DNA of 64,000 nt from positions 124,001 to 188,000 of the forward strand of contig CALBBQ010000005.1 in the NCBI GenBank assembly GCA_937926785.1. Direction: 5' to 3'. The notes beneath the pieces are model-generated. The model saw nothing but the letters and a program-made list of their open reading frames with translations. It made no database searches and had not been told where the DNA came from. Shown here one piece after another: positions 48,420-56,386 of the stretch; position 1 is the stretch's first letter; each line of letters opens with the position of its first letter. The position numbers and the translations under genes are program-made. This DNA comes from an uncultured Bacteroidales bacterium. GTDB lineage: Bacteria > Bacteroidota > Bacteroidia > Bacteroidales > Tenuifilaceae.

Positions 48420-48704
48420 AAGTTTTTTAGTATGAGTTGCTCGCCTTTAACATTTTAAACAGCCTTTTTGTTCAACTTTCTGAAAAACATGATGCAACTT
48501 CAGATCCCTATCACCAATAACTTTTGCAACCACTTCTTGAACTCTTTTCTGTTAAGAATGGCAAAAGATAATAAAAGTTTGCCTTTGTATTGCTAAATTT
48601 GTACTAACGCGTTTTACCTGAACAACCTAGTGTATTATGGAGTTTGAGTAAAATAGGCTTACCTGGTTAATAGCGAACTGGAATAACATTTAAAGTACAT
48701 CAAT
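48420..48704. other. Divergent intergenic region between cyd operon and AsmA gene
   Basis: The gene-free stretch from 48396 to 48704 is A/T-rich. On the plus strand TAAATTTG at 48594-48601 matches the -7 box and could start the AsmA transcript with a leader of about 97 nt; a TTTG lies only 12 nt upstream of it, too close for the usual spacing. No palindrome that would mark an FNR-type site was found. Confidence 0.4.
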
Positions 48705-51494
48705 ATGAAAAAGTTTCTAAAAATCTCGCTAAAAATTTTAGCTGCATTAGTGGCTCTGTTCATTGTGGCAGCAATAGTAGTACCTATAGCATTTAAGCCG
48801 CAGCTGATGCGACTGGCCAAAACCGGGGCTAACAGCATGCTAAACGCCAAGGTTGATTTTGACGATTTTCAGGTATCACTCTTAAAAGGTTTTCCGAATC
48901 TTTATGTGGGTATGAAAGGGTTAACGGTTGTTGGAATAGACAGCTTTGCCAACGATACGCTGGTGGCCTTCCGCGAGTTCAGCGTTAAGGTGAACCTTTG
49001 GAGTGTTATTGATATGCAGAACATTGAGGTGAAATCAATTCTGCTGGATGGTGCGCGGCTTAGAGCGCGAATTGCCCACGATGGCCGTGTTAACTGGGAC
49101 GTGATGAAACCCTCCGTAACACCCGAAACAGAGGTAGAGGACACCGTTTCGTCCTCGCCAATAAATACCCGCGTGGCGCTTCGTAAGTTTGAAATACGCG
49201 ATGCCAACATTGCCTACATCGACGACTCATCGAACATGAAAGCCACCATTGAGCGGTTCAACCTTACCCTTTCGGGTAACATGGGGATGAGCCAAACCGA
49301 CCTCAAGCTGAACAGCTCCATTGCATCCCTGAACTTCTGGATGGATGGCATCCGTTACCTCAAAAATGCATCGGTTGTGTTCAATGCTCTGATTGGAGCA
49401 AACATGGATAGCAGCACATACACCTTTAAGGAGAACAGCTTTAGCATCAACCAGCTGAAGCTACTCTTCGATGGTACCATTAGCATGCCGGGTAACGATA
49501 TTGATATCAACCTGAACTTTAAAACCCCGGCTACCGATTTCAAAGCTTTGCTATCGATGGTGCCTGCTATCTACATGAAAGATTTTGAGGGCTTGCAGGC
49601 TTCCGGCAAATTTGGCATTGAGGGATATGTGAGGGGTGTGTACAACGACAACCAGATGCCCAACGCCTTTATAGCACTAACGGTAGATAACGGGATGTTC
49701 AAGTACCCCGGCCTGCCCAAATCGGTTACCGATGTGAACATCAGCACCAAGGTGTGGTTCGATGGGGTTAACATGGACAACACATCGGTTAACGTTGATA
49801 AATTCTCGCTAAGTTTGGGCGGAAATCCCTTCAGCATGCGAATGCGCGTGGCTACTCCAATCAGCGATATGCAGGTTGACGGCAACATCACCGGAAAAAT
49901 TGATTTTGCCACCCTGGCCGATGTAGTGCCCCTCGATAGCACCTTCATGGAAGGACTCCTGGAGTCGAACCTCGATTTTGGCGGTAAACTCTCGTTCATC
50001 GAAAAGGAACAGTACGAACGATTCAAAGCCGATGGCCTACTGAAACTTTCGCGCTTCAGACTCAAATCGCCCGATGTGCCAGCCGAGCTAAAAATTAACG
50101 ACATCACGCTGAACTTTACTCCCCGGTACGTTAACCTGGCAAACTTCGACATGAACATAGCCTCAAGCGACATTCGTATGAATGGTCGCTTGGAAAACTT
50201 TATCCCATACGTATTTAAGGATGCCACCCTATCGGGAAACCTCAACGTGATGTCAAACCTGCTCGATGTTAACGAGCTCATGACCGGCGAAAGCGCTCCC
50301 GAGGAGGAAACCCCCGATAGTTCTACCCTTAGCGTAATTGATATACCACATAATATCAACTTTACTACCAAGGTTGATATGAAAAAGATTGTTTACGATA
50401 AGCTGATTATTGGCAACCTGACTGGTAATGTAACCGTTTCCAACGGAGTTGCAGACCTGAAAAACCTATCCATGAACATGCTTGAGGGAACTGTTCGATT
50501 GGCCGGAACCTATGACCCCCGAGATGTAAAAGTACCCCTTGTTAATTTCGATTTTGATATGAACGATATCGAAATCCCGGCTGCCTTCAAATCGTTCTCA
50601 ACCCTGCAAAAAATGGCACCAGCTGTCAAAGATATGACAGGAAGGGTATCGACTCAGTTCAGGTTCAACTCCCGGCTCGATAGCACCATGATGCCGGTAA
50701 TGAGCAGCATAAACGCATACGGTAAGCTGCAATCCAAGAGCATTGGGGTAAGCAACTCCAAGGCTTTTTCCAAACTGGCCGATTTCCTGAAAAAGGAGGA
50801 TTTCCGTAACCCAAGCCTAAAGGATGTTAACGTAAGCTTCAGCGTAAAGGATGGCCGGATTTTCATTGAACCCTTCGATACCCGCATAGCCGAGGCAAAG
50901 ATGAACTTTGGTGGTGATATGGGCATTGACCAGACCCTGAACTTTAAAGCAAAAGTTACGGTTCCTACCGCTTACCTTGGCGATGCCGCCAACCTGGCCA
51001 ACAACCTCTTGGGCCGTTACGGAGCCAAACTACCCCAGAACATTGATGTAAACCTGAAAATTCTGGGCACTTCCAACAAGCCCGACGTCCAGCTCGACTC
51101 AGGTGGTGGCTCAGCAGGTGGTTCAACCTCGGTAAAGGAAACGGCAAAAGAAGCCGTGAAGGAAAAGGTTGACGAAGCCAAAACCGAGGCTCGCCAGAGG
51201 GCAAAAGCCGAAGCCGATAAACTGATTGCCGATGCCGAAAAGGAGGCCGAACGGATCAGAGCTGAGGCTGCTATCCAGGCTGAGAAGATCAGAGCCGAAG
51301 CCGAAGCCCAGGCAAAGAGAACCGAGGAGGAAGGCAAGAAGAAAGGCCCCATAGCTGAGAAGGTGGCAAAAGAAACCGCAAAGGAAATTCGCCGTAAAGG
51401 CGAAGCTGCTGCCCAGAAAGTGATTGCCGAAGCCGACGAGAAGGCTAACGCAGTTGTAGCTAAGGCTAAAGCCGAAGCCGCAAAGCTGGAGTAA
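48705..51494 (+). CDS. AsmA-family protein with long charged helical tail
   Basis: 929 aa. One membrane helix (8-30) anchors the N-terminus; the AsmA N-domain and AsmA-like C-terminal region fill 30-790, mostly repeated beta strands ('GSFA...' type amphipathic runs), like proteins that bridge the envelope for phospholipid movement (AsmA, TamB, YhdP). A Gly/Ser hinge follows, then about 120 residues (bases 51132-51494) made of Ala, Glu, Lys and Arg, predicted as one continuous charged helix or coiled coil. This tail is not part of the usual AsmA layout. Probably monocistronic with a terminator at 51521. Confidence 0.88.
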   Translation: MKKFLKISLKILAALVALFIVAAIVVPIAFKPQLMRLAKTGANSMLNAKVDFDDFQVSLLKGFPNLYVGMKGLTVVGIDSFANDTLVAFREFSVKVNLWSVIDMQNIEVKSILLDGARLRARIAHDGRVNWDVMKPSVTPETEVEDTVSSSPINTRVALRKFEIRDANIAYIDDSSNMKATIERFNLTLSGNMGMSQTDLKLNSSIASLNFWMDGIRYLKNASVVFNALIGANMDSSTYTFKENSFSINQLKLLFDGTISMPGNDIDINLNFKTPATDFKALLSMVPAIYMKDFEGLQASGKFGIEGYVRGVYNDNQMPNAFIALTVDNGMFKYPGLPKSVTDVNISTKVWFDGVNMDNTSVNVDKFSLSLGGNPFSMRMRVATPISDMQVDGNITGKIDFATLADVVPLDSTFMEGLLESNLDFGGKLSFIEKEQYERFKADGLLKLSRFRLKSPDVPAELKINDITLNFTPRYVNLANFDMNIASSDIRMNGRLENFIPYVFKDATLSGNLNVMSNLLDVNELMTGESAPEEETPDSSTLSVIDIPHNINFTTKVDMKKIVYDKLIIGNLTGNVTVSNGVADLKNLSMNMLEGTVRLAGTYDPRDVKVPLVNFDFDMNDIEIPAAFKSFSTLQKMAPAVKDMTGRVSTQFRFNSRLDSTMMPVMSSINAYGKLQSKSIGVSNSKAFSKLADFLKKEDFRNPSLKDVNVSFSVKDGRIFIEPFDTRIAEAKMNFGGDMGIDQTLNFKAKVTVPTAYLGDAANLANNLLGRYGAKLPQNIDVNLKILGTSNKPDVQLDSGGGSAGGSTSVKETAKEAVKEKVDEAKTEARQRAKAEADKLIADAEKEAERIRAEAAIQAEKIRAEAEAQAKRTEEEGKKKGPIAEKVAKETAKEIRRKGEAAAQKVIAEADEKANAVVAKAKAEAAKLE
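51132..51491 (+). repeat. KAEA-type repeat region forming the AsmA C-terminal helix
   Basis: Bases coding about 120 residues of near-periodic Ala/Glu/Lys/Arg sequence such as 'EAERIRAEAAIQAEKIRAEA'. It begins right after the 'GGGSAGGSTS' hinge. The pattern is similar to the stator b-subunit or TolA-type helices. A single-gene internal repeat, not a mobile element. Confidence 0.75.
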
Positions 51495-51520
51495 TAATAA
51501 GACCTAACTTAACTGTCTTG

Positions 51521-51563
51521 ATAACGCTGATTTCACCTTACCCGTGCAATCAGCGTTATTTTA
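51521..51563 (+). terminator. Terminator after the AsmA gene
   Basis: Arms ATAACGCTGATT/AATCAGCGTTAT with a 15-nt loop, followed by TTTTA. It overlaps the 3' end of the convergent HAD gene. Confidence 0.7.
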
Positions 51564-52212
51564 TCAGCAACCCAGCCAAAACTTTACTCAACGAAAGGTT
51601 TCGATTACCCCCTTCGAGGTGTACCGCATTAATCCCCAAGCTTTGCGCAGCTCTTACATGCTCCAGGGTGTCGTCAACAAATAGGGTTTGGGCAGGGGTT
51701 AATCCGTTATCGCCGATTACCCGCCTGAAAATTTCCGCTTGGGGTTTTCGAAGCCCCATTTCAAAGGAAAAGTAGGCTCTATGAAAGTAATCCCTTAACC
51801 CTTTACCAGTCCTCTGAACCAGCAGCTGGTTGTAGTGTTCAAAGTGAATGGCATTGGTGTTGCTAAGCAAAAAAACTTGGTAACTACTCCTCAGCTGTTC
51901 AATGAGCGCCAACCTTTCCAAGTCCCAGTCAAGCAGTAAGGCATTCCATGCCTTATCGAACTGCTCTGGGTTTAGCACCACACCAAATGTTTGGTTGAAA
52001 TTCTGCCGGAACTCAACAGGGGTTATCTGCCCACAATCGAATAGGTTAAATAGCTCGTTGCAACCGGTAAACGGAGTATGGTCGGGTAAACTTACTCCAA
52101 ACTCCCTAAAAGCCTTAAGGGTAAGGCTATAGTCAATATCCAGCACGACTCCCCCCAAATCCAGAATAATGCTGTTAATGCTACCATATTTCGCTTTGTT
52201 ATTGTTCGTCAT
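51556..52212 (-). CDS. HAD-superfamily phosphatase, subfamily IA
   Basis: 218 aa. Motif I 'IILDLGGVVLDID' with 'DLGGV' near 17-21, motif II 'FLLSNTNAIHFEHY', motif III Lys in 'GLRKPQAEIF' and motif IV 'LFVDDTLEHVRAA'. The motif I Asp-x-x-x-(T/V) form DLGGVV is the YihX/epoxide-hydrolase-N type. Predicted sugar-phosphate or nucleotide phosphatase. Convergent with the AsmA gene and divergent from the tRNA. Confidence 0.9.
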   Translation of the reverse strand: MTNNNKAKYGSINSIILDLGGVVLDIDYSLTLKAFREFGVSLPDHTPFTGCNELFNLFDCGQITPVEFRQNFNQTFGVVLNPEQFDKAWNALLLDWDLERLALIEQLRSSYQVFLLSNTNAIHFEHYNQLLVQRTGKGLRDYFHRAYFSFEMGLRKPQAEIFRRVIGDNGLTPAQTLFVDDTLEHVRAAQSLGINAVHLEGGNRNLSLSKVLAGLLIK

Positions 52213-52236
52213 GGTATAATTTTTTACAACTGCGGT

Positions 52237-52268
52237 TTTGAAATTTCCAATGCAAATATGTATCTTTG
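52237..52268 (+). promoter_or_regulatory. Promoter of the CAU tRNA
   Basis: TTTG (52237-52240), 20 nt, then TATCTTTG (52261-52268): a full match to both Bacteroidota elements. The tRNA begins 34 nt downstream of the box. Confidence 0.75.
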
Positions 52269-52302
52269 CAAACCAAAATAAAACAGCCCATGCTGTTTTT
52301 TT

Positions 52303-52376
52303 GGGCCCATAGCTCAGCAGGTTAGAGCATCTGACTCATAATCAGAGGGTCGCTGGTTCGAGCCCAGCTGGGCCCA
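52303..52376 (+). tRNA. tRNA with CAU anticodon (Met elongator or Ile2)
   Basis: 74-nt cloverleaf: acceptor GGGCCCA/TGGGCCC, D arm GCTC/GAGC, anticodon stem TCTGA/TCAGA with loop CTCATAA, T arm GCTGG-TTCGAGC-CCAGC, discriminator A. The anticodon is CAT, so it is tRNA-Met or, after TilS lysidine change of C34, tRNA-Ile2. The variable and T-arm sequence resembles E. coli Ile2. It is not initiator-like. No CCA encoded. Confidence 0.92.
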
Positions 52377-52377
52377 C

Positions 52378-52402
52378 AAACCGCCGCCAGGCGGTTTTTT
52401 TA
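52378..52402 (+). terminator. Terminator after the CAU tRNA
   Basis: Arms AAACCGCC/GGCGGTTT with a 4-nt loop directly behind the tRNA, then a T run. Confidence 0.9.
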
Positions 52403-52441
52403 TTTTACTTCTCTCAAAAATCTGCTTAAAAATATAAATTT

Positions 52442-52455
52442 AAACCCATGGGTTT
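52442..52455. promoter_or_regulatory. 14-bp perfect palindrome at the threonine dehydrogenase promoter
   Basis: AAACCCATGGGTTT reads the same on both strands. It ends 2 nt before the promoter TTTG (52458-52461) and overlaps an alternative TTTG. A good candidate operator, since symmetry at a -33 region is usual for repressor or activator dimers. Confidence 0.5.
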
Positions 52456-52457
52456 GA

Positions 52458-52488
52458 TTTGAAGTATTAAGCAAAACATTTACATTTG
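52458..52488 (+). promoter_or_regulatory. Promoter of the threonine dehydrogenase gene
   Basis: TTTG at 52458-52461, 19 nt, then TACATTTG at 52481-52488, matching both elements. The predicted leader is about 40 nt. Confidence 0.7.
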
Positions 52489-52532
52489 CCAAAATTCATA
52501 AGCATAACAACTACAAAATAACCCTTGGTTAT

Positions 52533-53495
52533 ATGAAGAAAATACTTGTAGTAGGTGCCGGTGGGCAAATTGGCTCTGAGCTGGTGCCACATCTTCAGAA
52601 AATATATGGTTCAGGAAACGTAGTGGCTGCCGACATCAACTCAAGCTGCGCCAATACCTTTAAGGATGCCCCGTTTGAGGTTCTGGATGCACTCGATGCG
52701 CAAAGGTTTGCTGATGTTGTGAAGAAGTACAGGGTGGATACTATTTTCAACATGGTAGCCCTGCTTTCGGCAACAGGCGAACGGAACCCACAGCTGGCCT
52801 GGAAAATAAATATGGGCGCCCTCATAAATTCGCTTGAGATTGCACGCGAAAATGGCTGTGCCGTATTTACCCCCAGCTCAATTGGAGCATTTGGCCCAAC
52901 CTCACCCAAGGATAACACCCCTCAGGACACCGTGATGCGTCCAACCACCATTTACGGCATTTGCAAGGTAACCGGCGAAATGCTGAGCGATTACTACTTC
53001 CTGAAGTACGGCGTTGATACCCGTAGCGTCAGGTTCCCGGGCATTATTTCAAACGTTACCCTACCCGGCGGAGGGACAACCGATTACGCTGTAGAGATTT
53101 ACTACGGTGCCATTCAACAAAAACACTACGTATGCCCCCTGCCCGAGGGTACATACCTCGACATGATGTACATGCCCGATGCGCTCAATGCTTGCGTTCA
53201 GCTAATGGAGGCTGACCCCTCTAAGCTAAAACATCGCAACAGTTTTAATGTAACCGCCATGAGCTTTGAGCCCTCTCAAATCTATGCGGCCATTAAGAAG
53301 CGCATTCCCGATTTCACCATGGAGTATAACATCGATCCGGTTAAGAAAGCCATTGCCGACAGCTGGCCCAACTACATGGACGATAGCTGCGCCCGCGAAG
53401 AGTGGGGCTGGAATCCGAAGTGGAACCTGGAAACCATGACCGATGATATGCTTAAGGTGATTGGCGAAAAGTATAAAGCTGGCGTTTTAAAGTAA
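52533..53495 (+). CDS. SDR-type L-threonine 3-dehydrogenase
   Basis: 320 aa extended short-chain dehydrogenase. Rossmann loop 'GAGGQIGSELV' (8-18), 'MVALLSATGE' and 'TPSSIGAFGPTSP' and the catalytic Tyr/Lys in 'TIYGICKVTGE'. 'VRFPGIISNVTLPGGGTTDYAVEIYY' (segments RFPGIIS and GGGTTDYAVEI) is specific to the TDH group of epimerase-like enzymes in Bacteroidota, which oxidise threonine to 2-amino-3-ketobutyrate with NAD+. Kbl, the usual next enzyme, is not adjacent. Start ATG at 52533. A different UDP-sugar epimerase is less likely, given the TDH-specific loop. Confidence 0.9.
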   Translation: MKKILVVGAGGQIGSELVPHLQKIYGSGNVVAADINSSCANTFKDAPFEVLDALDAQRFADVVKKYRVDTIFNMVALLSATGERNPQLAWKINMGALINSLEIARENGCAVFTPSSIGAFGPTSPKDNTPQDTVMRPTTIYGICKVTGEMLSDYYFLKYGVDTRSVRFPGIISNVTLPGGGTTDYAVEIYYGAIQQKHYVCPLPEGTYLDMMYMPDALNACVQLMEADPSKLKHRNSFNVTAMSFEPSQIYAAIKKRIPDFTMEYNIDPVKKAIADSWPNYMDDSCAREEWGWNPKWNLETMTDDMLKVIGEKYKAGVLK

Positions 53496-53513
53496 AATAC
53501 TAAACTTCCAAAG

Positions 53514-53544
53514 AATAAAGGGAGGCGACGCGCCTCTCTTTATT
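53514..53544. terminator. Bidirectional terminator between convergent genes
   Basis: 14-bp arms (AATAAAGGGAGGCG with its partner; one G-U pair) and a 3-nt loop. A/T-rich runs on both sides. It ends the threonine dehydrogenase gene and the secreted protein gene that stops at 53544. Confidence 0.85.
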
Positions 53545-54248
53545 TATTCCATACCCGTATCGCGTTTTATCATCCTAATAAAGTAGTCCTTATTGGGCAA
53601 CGCTGAGGCCTTGAGCTGGCTGAGCCAAAAACCTGCGGTTAGCTTATCGCCCTTGCTGTGGTGTATCATTACTAAATGGTAATAGGCATACCCGTAAACA
53701 TGAGTGGGGTTAGCGGGAATCTCCTCAACTACTCTTGTAAAACACTCGATAGCCTGGTTTACATCGCTTTTAGCATAAAAATCCATACCCTGGTTAAAGG
53801 TCCTGATGTCGGAATTGAGCTTGTTATTCAGGATTAACCCCTTGAAGTGAAAACAAGCCTTATCGCATTCCTCTATTAGGTTTATGGCATTCAAACCAGC
53901 TGGTATGGGTGGGAACACTAATGTGAATGAAAGAGTTTCTCCTTTCCTTGAAAAATTATGCACAGCAGGGCAAGTGGGAATGCCCCTCGAACTTGTTCGG
54001 TAGTAGCGTTGTCGGGTCTGTGGGGTTTCAATGTATATGTTCCTGTCGGCACAGAACCACCCACCATTATCGGCTTTATTTTCGACTGTGAAATGGCAAA
54101 CAGTTGAGTCCTTATAGAGGATGATACTCTCGACGCTAAGCTCCGGGTGCGATAGCTCAGCTGCAAAGGGTCTGTCAATAACCGTTTGGGAAATCGTAAT
54201 ATGGGTTACGGCAAGAAGAACTGTCAGAAAAAATAATTGTTTTATCAT
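53544..54248 (-). CDS. Secreted protein with C-terminal TPR-like region
   Basis: 234 aa. The signal peptide ends near TISQ. The first half is a beta-rich domain ('VESIILYKDSTVCHFTVENKADNGGWF', 'ETLSFTLVFPPIPAGLNAINLIEE') resembling the stimulus-linked beta domains seen in Bacteroidota. The second half is helical with one TPR-like pair: 'MDFYAKSDVNQAIECFTRVVEEIPANP' and 'VYGYAYYHLVMIHHSKGDKLTAGFWLSQL'. Cysteines in the beta part could be disulphide-bonded. Not recognised beyond this. Downstream of the FadL-like gene. Confidence 0.65.
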   Translation of the reverse strand: MIKQLFFLTVLLAVTHITISQTVIDRPFAAELSHPELSVESIILYKDSTVCHFTVENKADNGGWFCADRNIYIETPQTRQRYYRTSSRGIPTCPAVHNFSRKGETLSFTLVFPPIPAGLNAINLIEECDKACFHFKGLILNNKLNSDIRTFNQGMDFYAKSDVNQAIECFTRVVEEIPANPTHVYGYAYYHLVMIHHSKGDKLTAGFWLSQLKASALPNKDYFIRMIKRDTGME

Positions 54249-54306
54249 GGCAAAAAAAATAGTCGGAACTGGGTAATACCAATCCCGACTAAGGTAAGAA
54301 AAAAGT

Positions 54307-55893
54307 TTAGAATTTCAGATCAACGCCAAGAGCAATTACAGTAGCTGAACGCTTATAGGTTTCTTCATAAACGGTGGGTAAGTCGAAAGGTTTAGTTTTC
54401 ATCAGGTAGAACGATTTCATGAAACCAACGTTTACCCCTATATTATCGTTCACCTTATAGCGTCCACCCAAGCCAACGGTATTAGTGGAAAGGCTATGGC
54501 TGAGGTCGCTCTGATATTTCATGTTTACACCAGATTGTGTTCTCAAATAACCGGTACTGAGCAAAATCTTGTCGTTAAGTTCATACTCAAACCCAAGAGC
54601 AATCTCCAGGAAGTTGTTGTCAATAACCTCTTTGTTTTCGTAAAAGGTCGGGAAACCATTGGCATCGCGTGTTTTAACTTTTCCGTAAGCAGCGGTTTTA
54701 TCGAAGTAGTAGTGTGCCCCGGCGCTAATACCCAGCTTATCGGTAGCCTTATAGCTCATTCCAAACATAATGGTTGTAGGCATATCGTTAGGATACGATA
54801 CTCCATCGGGGTAAAGCTTAGCATCATCCTTTTTGGTTTTGTTTTTAACGTTAAGGCTTGCCTTGTGCTCGTACTTAAAGCCAAAGTTCAAACGATCATT
54901 TACCTTTACATTAATGCCAATTATTGGAGCTAAACCATATCCGTTCTGCTCAACATCAACCTCCTTATCGGCAGTCATGGCTGAGTAAGCAGCCATTGTT
55001 GCTGCATTTGTTTGGTATGCGGTTTGTATCTGCGAGATGGTGGCAGGGTAGGTGGTGTAATCAGCCACGCCCAAACCAGCGGCTAGCTGAGTGGCTTGTG
55101 CCGAGGTAAGATAGTTTAATGATACTGCATCGCTGAGAGTTAAACTTCCGCCACCTCCACTTACAAGCGGATTAAGGCTTGCTGCTGCGTTGCTGGCAGC
55201 CGTTGAAAGGTTGCCGAAAAAGACTGGTGCCGAGGTCATTTGTCCAGGGCCTGCCGGATTCAAAGGATGTTGGGGATTTATACGTATATCCTTCATGTAA
55301 CCGGTATAGAAATTTTGAGCAATAACGTAACGGATACCCACGCTAAACGAGATCATATCGTTAATGGCGTATGAACCATTAGCCTGTAGCCCCCACATTA
55401 GAGAGCGGCCCTCGAACTGTGAGCTAAACTCGTATGCAGTTGTACTAATTCCAGCAGCAGTAAGCGACGATGGAAGAACAGCCACCTGTTGCTCAAAGGA
55501 GGGTAGGCCATTGTCGAATTTGGCGCTTCCGCCACCACCAATTGGATTCACTGCCAGCGAAAATGCAACCCGTTCCTTTTTGAATACCATATACAATCCC
55601 GGGAAAAGCGGAGCAGTTACACCGCCTTCGAATTTTTTACGGTTCATGCCGGGAAATGTGCTTGTGATTTCTCTGGTTTGGGAAATGTACTGATTATTAA
55701 CCGAAATGTAAAATCCATCGGCAATGAAAGCCAATCCTGCCGGATTATAGTAAGCCGCATCAACAGAAAGAGTAGCATCCTGTGCAGGCATTCGGATGTA
55801 AGATGCGCTCTGGTTGGTGTTGGTTACAATACCACCGGCCATTACTAATGTTGTAACGCCGGTTGCAACAACAGTAAGTAGTAGTTTTCTCAT
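54307..55893 (-). CDS. OmpP1/FadL/TodX-family outer-membrane transporter
   Basis: 528 aa from the ATG at 55891-55893 (MRKLLLTVVATG); a TTG two codons upstream is also in frame. A signal peptide ends near VMAGG. 'NQSASYIRMPAQDATLSVDAAYYNPAGLAFI' (segment AAYYNPAGLA) is the FadL N-terminal hatch motif, and the chain ends 'VIALGVDLKF' with a terminal Phe. The family brings hydrophobic compounds such as long-chain fatty acids through the outer membrane. A low-complexity insert at about 235-300 (Ala/Ser/Gln-rich) makes a longer surface loop than usual. Monocistronic or paired with the secreted gene 58 nt downstream. Confidence 0.9.
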   Translation of the reverse strand: MRKLLLTVVATGVTTLVMAGGIVTNTNQSASYIRMPAQDATLSVDAAYYNPAGLAFIADGFYISVNNQYISQTREITSTFPGMNRKKFEGGVTAPLFPGLYMVFKKERVAFSLAVNPIGGGGSAKFDNGLPSFEQQVAVLPSSLTAAGISTTAYEFSSQFEGRSLMWGLQANGSYAINDMISFSVGIRYVIAQNFYTGYMKDIRINPQHPLNPAGPGQMTSAPVFFGNLSTAASNAAASLNPLVSGGGGSLTLSDAVSLNYLTSAQATQLAAGLGVADYTTYPATISQIQTAYQTNAATMAAYSAMTADKEVDVEQNGYGLAPIIGINVKVNDRLNFGFKYEHKASLNVKNKTKKDDAKLYPDGVSYPNDMPTTIMFGMSYKATDKLGISAGAHYYFDKTAAYGKVKTRDANGFPTFYENKEVIDNNFLEIALGFEYELNDKILLSTGYLRTQSGVNMKYQSDLSHSLSTNTVGLGGRYKVNDNIGVNVGFMKSFYLMKTKPFDLPTVYEETYKRSATVIALGVDLKF

Positions 55894-55899
55894 ACACAA

Positions 55900-56386
55900 A
55901 TTGATTTAGGTTAGCAATAGAATTATTCTTAGTTGTACGTTTGTATTGAACAGCAGTTTAATGTCAGGGTGTTTTAAAGCCCTGGAACCAGGGTTAACCA
56001 GAAATTATCAATTTCTCAGGAATTGGAAGAGAAAGCCGTGCTCGAGGCCCAGATTAAGATGGTTACCACCGGAAAAGAAAAATTCGAAACCGGCATGAAG
56101 CACACGGCTGTTTTTACTACTTTTGGGTGTTGAGGTAATGCCGAGCCTCTTTTTAATGCGCATGACAAATCTCTCAAGCGGTTTGTTCAAAAACCGCCTA
56201 ACTAGCGTGAAGTATGCAACTATTGCCAGATAGACTCTTGCCCTGCGCATCGAATAGGGTCAATAATTTTGCTAATATAGAGATTTATATGTTAAAATTC
56301 AATTCTGTTGCTTTTTTTTAAAAGTCATTACCATCAAAGTTCGCATTCAAGTTGTTAATTTTGCGTAACTTGCAAAAAACAGAACC
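55900..56386. other. Long intergenic region with two overlapping antisense frames
   Basis: 487 nt. An 80-codon frame on the minus strand (56008-56250) and an opposite plus-strand frame of about 45 codons, ending near 56133, overlap. Neither has a recognised domain; the plus frame reads 'ELEEKAVLEAQIKMVTTG' in part and has no good start codon. TAATTTTG at 56356-56363 fits a -7 box for the next gene. It may be a decayed gene or an untranslated RNA; unresolved. Confidence 0.35.
56356..56363 (+). promoter_or_regulatory. Possible -7 box of the C1 peptidase gene
   Basis: TAATTTTG matches TAnnTTTG, 23 nt upstream of the start. The upstream element is not clear. Confidence 0.35.

Noticed and set aside
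49571..50371. 266-codon minus-strand frame inside the AsmA gene
   Set aside because: Antisense shadow; Ser/Leu/Arg-rich low-information sequence, no homology pattern.
51132..51491. Repeat-rich DNA taken at first as a CRISPR or tandem array
   Set aside because: The periodicity is in codons for Ala/Glu/Lys, in frame with the AsmA gene, with no conserved DNA repeat and spacer units.
56008..56250. 80-codon minus-strand frame called as a gene
   Set aside because: No domain, an opposite frame also looks coding, and the start context is poor; kept only as an observation on the gap.
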